A DNA stretch of 64,000 nucleotides from an uncultured Caulobacterales bacterium (GTDB lineage: Bacteria > Pseudomonadota > Alphaproteobacteria > Caulobacterales > Maricaulaceae). A program made the position numbers and the translations under genes. Positions 63,624 through 64,000 of the stretch are shown in pieces. The notes beneath the pieces were generated by a model. That model had not been told where the DNA came from, did not search any database, and was given only the letters and a program-made list of their open reading frames with translations. Positions within the stretch are counted from its first letter, which is position 1, and each line of letters opens with the position of its first letter. The stretch covers positions 124,001 through 188,000 of the forward strand of contig CALFVT010000009.1 in NCBI GenBank assembly GCA_937928165.1, written 5' to 3'.

Positions 63624-64000
63624 ATGTTAACGATTACTGACCTTGATTATGCGGTGCAAGGCCGCCCTTTGTTTCGCAATGCGAGTGCCCGTATTGCGGC
63701 AGGCTGGAAAGTTGGGCTGATTGGGCGCAATGGCACGGGGAAATCGACCTTATTGCGGCTTATCCGTGAAGATATCCAAAGCAGCCATAATGACGTCAGT
63801 ATTCGCCTGAATAAAAACGCGCGGCTGGGATGGGTAGCGCAGGAAGTCGATGCAGGTGATGAGACGATCATGGAGGTCGTTCTGGCGGCGGATCAAACCC
63901 GCCATCACCTCATGAAACAATCGGAGACGGAAACAGATCCAGATAAGCTCGGCGAAATTTTTGAACGGCTTACGGATATGGATGCGTGGAACGCCGATAC
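63624..64000 (+). CDS. ABC-F family ATP-binding protein (3' end outside window)
   Basis: First 125 residues of an ABC-F protein (Uup/EttA type, ribosome-associated translation factors without membrane domains). Starts MLTITDLDYAVQGRPLF with Walker A LIGRNGTGKSTLL (about 33-45), then the Q-loop region LGWVAQEVD. The frame is open to the right edge, so the second ATPase domain and linker are unseen. GGAG lies about 5 nt before ATG 63624, inside a small palindrome (CACGCT/AGCGTG, 63605-63622). Subfamily cannot be fixed from this part. Confidence 0.88.
   Translation, partial: MLTITDLDYAVQGRPLFRNASARIAAGWKVGLIGRNGTGKSTLLRLIREDIQSSHNDVSIRLNKNARLGWVAQEVDAGDETIMEVVLAADQTRHHLMKQSETETDPDKLGEIFERLTDMDAWNAD

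Noticed and set aside
1-64000. tRNA, rRNA, prophage, insertion sequence or toxin-antitoxin genes
   Set aside because: I looked through the intergenic gaps and translated proteins and saw no cloverleaf, transposase, integrase, capsid or typical toxin-antitoxin pair. A tRNAscan or profile search would be decisive.

Overview
This 64 kb window is chromosomal DNA from an alphaproteobacterium. The evidence is family-level and depends on gene order. It includes addA-trxA next to accD-folC, rpe-heparinase-purH, tldD divergent from the coxB-coxA-ctaB-coxF-ctaG-coxC-surf1 cluster, an F0 operon with separate b and b' subunits (atpI-atpB-atpE-atpF'-atpF), and dciA-dsbA-dsbA-smc beside mutY. AccD lacks most zinc-finger cysteines, as alphaproteobacterial AccD does. 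Base composition is moderate (near 50% GC by eye). TonB-dependent receptors plus an aa3-type oxidase suggest an aerobic, probably aquatic heterotroph. A Maricaulales/Hyphomonadales-type host is my best guess, but no rRNA is present to test it.

Layout. 1-5.2 kb: 3' part of addA and trxA (+), facing the accD-folC operon (-). 5.3-11.4 kb: rpe, a heparinase II/III-like protein, a CapD/WbpM-type membrane nucleotide-sugar enzyme and purH (+). 11.4-14.7 kb: a LysR regulator divergent from a flavin reductase, with a perfect palindrome between them and a previously uncalled 50-residue membrane protein fused translationally to the reductase; then gshA. 14.7-18.6 kb: a TonB-dependent receptor (-) divergent from a POT peptide transporter (+). 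18.7-21.9 kb: DUF937 protein, an unknown membrane protein and tldD (-). 22.1-28.2 kb: cytochrome c oxidase structural and assembly genes (+). 28.2-31.5 kb: GNAT, YqgE, peroxiredoxin, SPFH and NfeD. 31.7-37.3 kb: a second TonB receptor, a DUF547 protein and two membrane-associated glycosyltransferases. 37.3-40.4 kb: a cytoplasmic PAS histidine kinase, rnhA and ispH (-). 40.5-43.3 kb: a lipoprotein, argS and an unknown protein with a Gln-Ala repeat tail.

43.4-48.2 kb is the glycine cleavage operon (gcvT, gcvH, gcvPA, gcvPB). It is preceded by a recognisable promoter, a tandem two-aptamer glycine riboswitch and a hairpin over the gcvT ribosome binding site. 48.2-51.9 kb: an acyltransferase and the F0 ATP synthase operon (-). 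52.1-57.8 kb: smc, two DsbA-like thiol oxidoreductases and dciA (-). 57.8-61.6 kb: mutY, a cluster of about 100-bp palindromic repeat units, cca, a TerB-like protein and cutA (+). 61.6-64 kb: a trypsin-like protease (-), a thioredoxin-like lipoprotein, a VOC protein and the start of an ABC-F ATPase.

Most of the window is housekeeping. I saw no prophage, CRISPR array, transposase, rRNA or tRNA. The less ordinary items are the repeat cluster at 58.9-59.4 kb, the receptor/peptide-transporter pair with its palindrome, the riboswitch expression hairpin, several uncalled small membrane proteins, and atypical thioredoxin-fold and protease proteins near the right end. I do not see convincing evidence for a wholly new multi-gene system.
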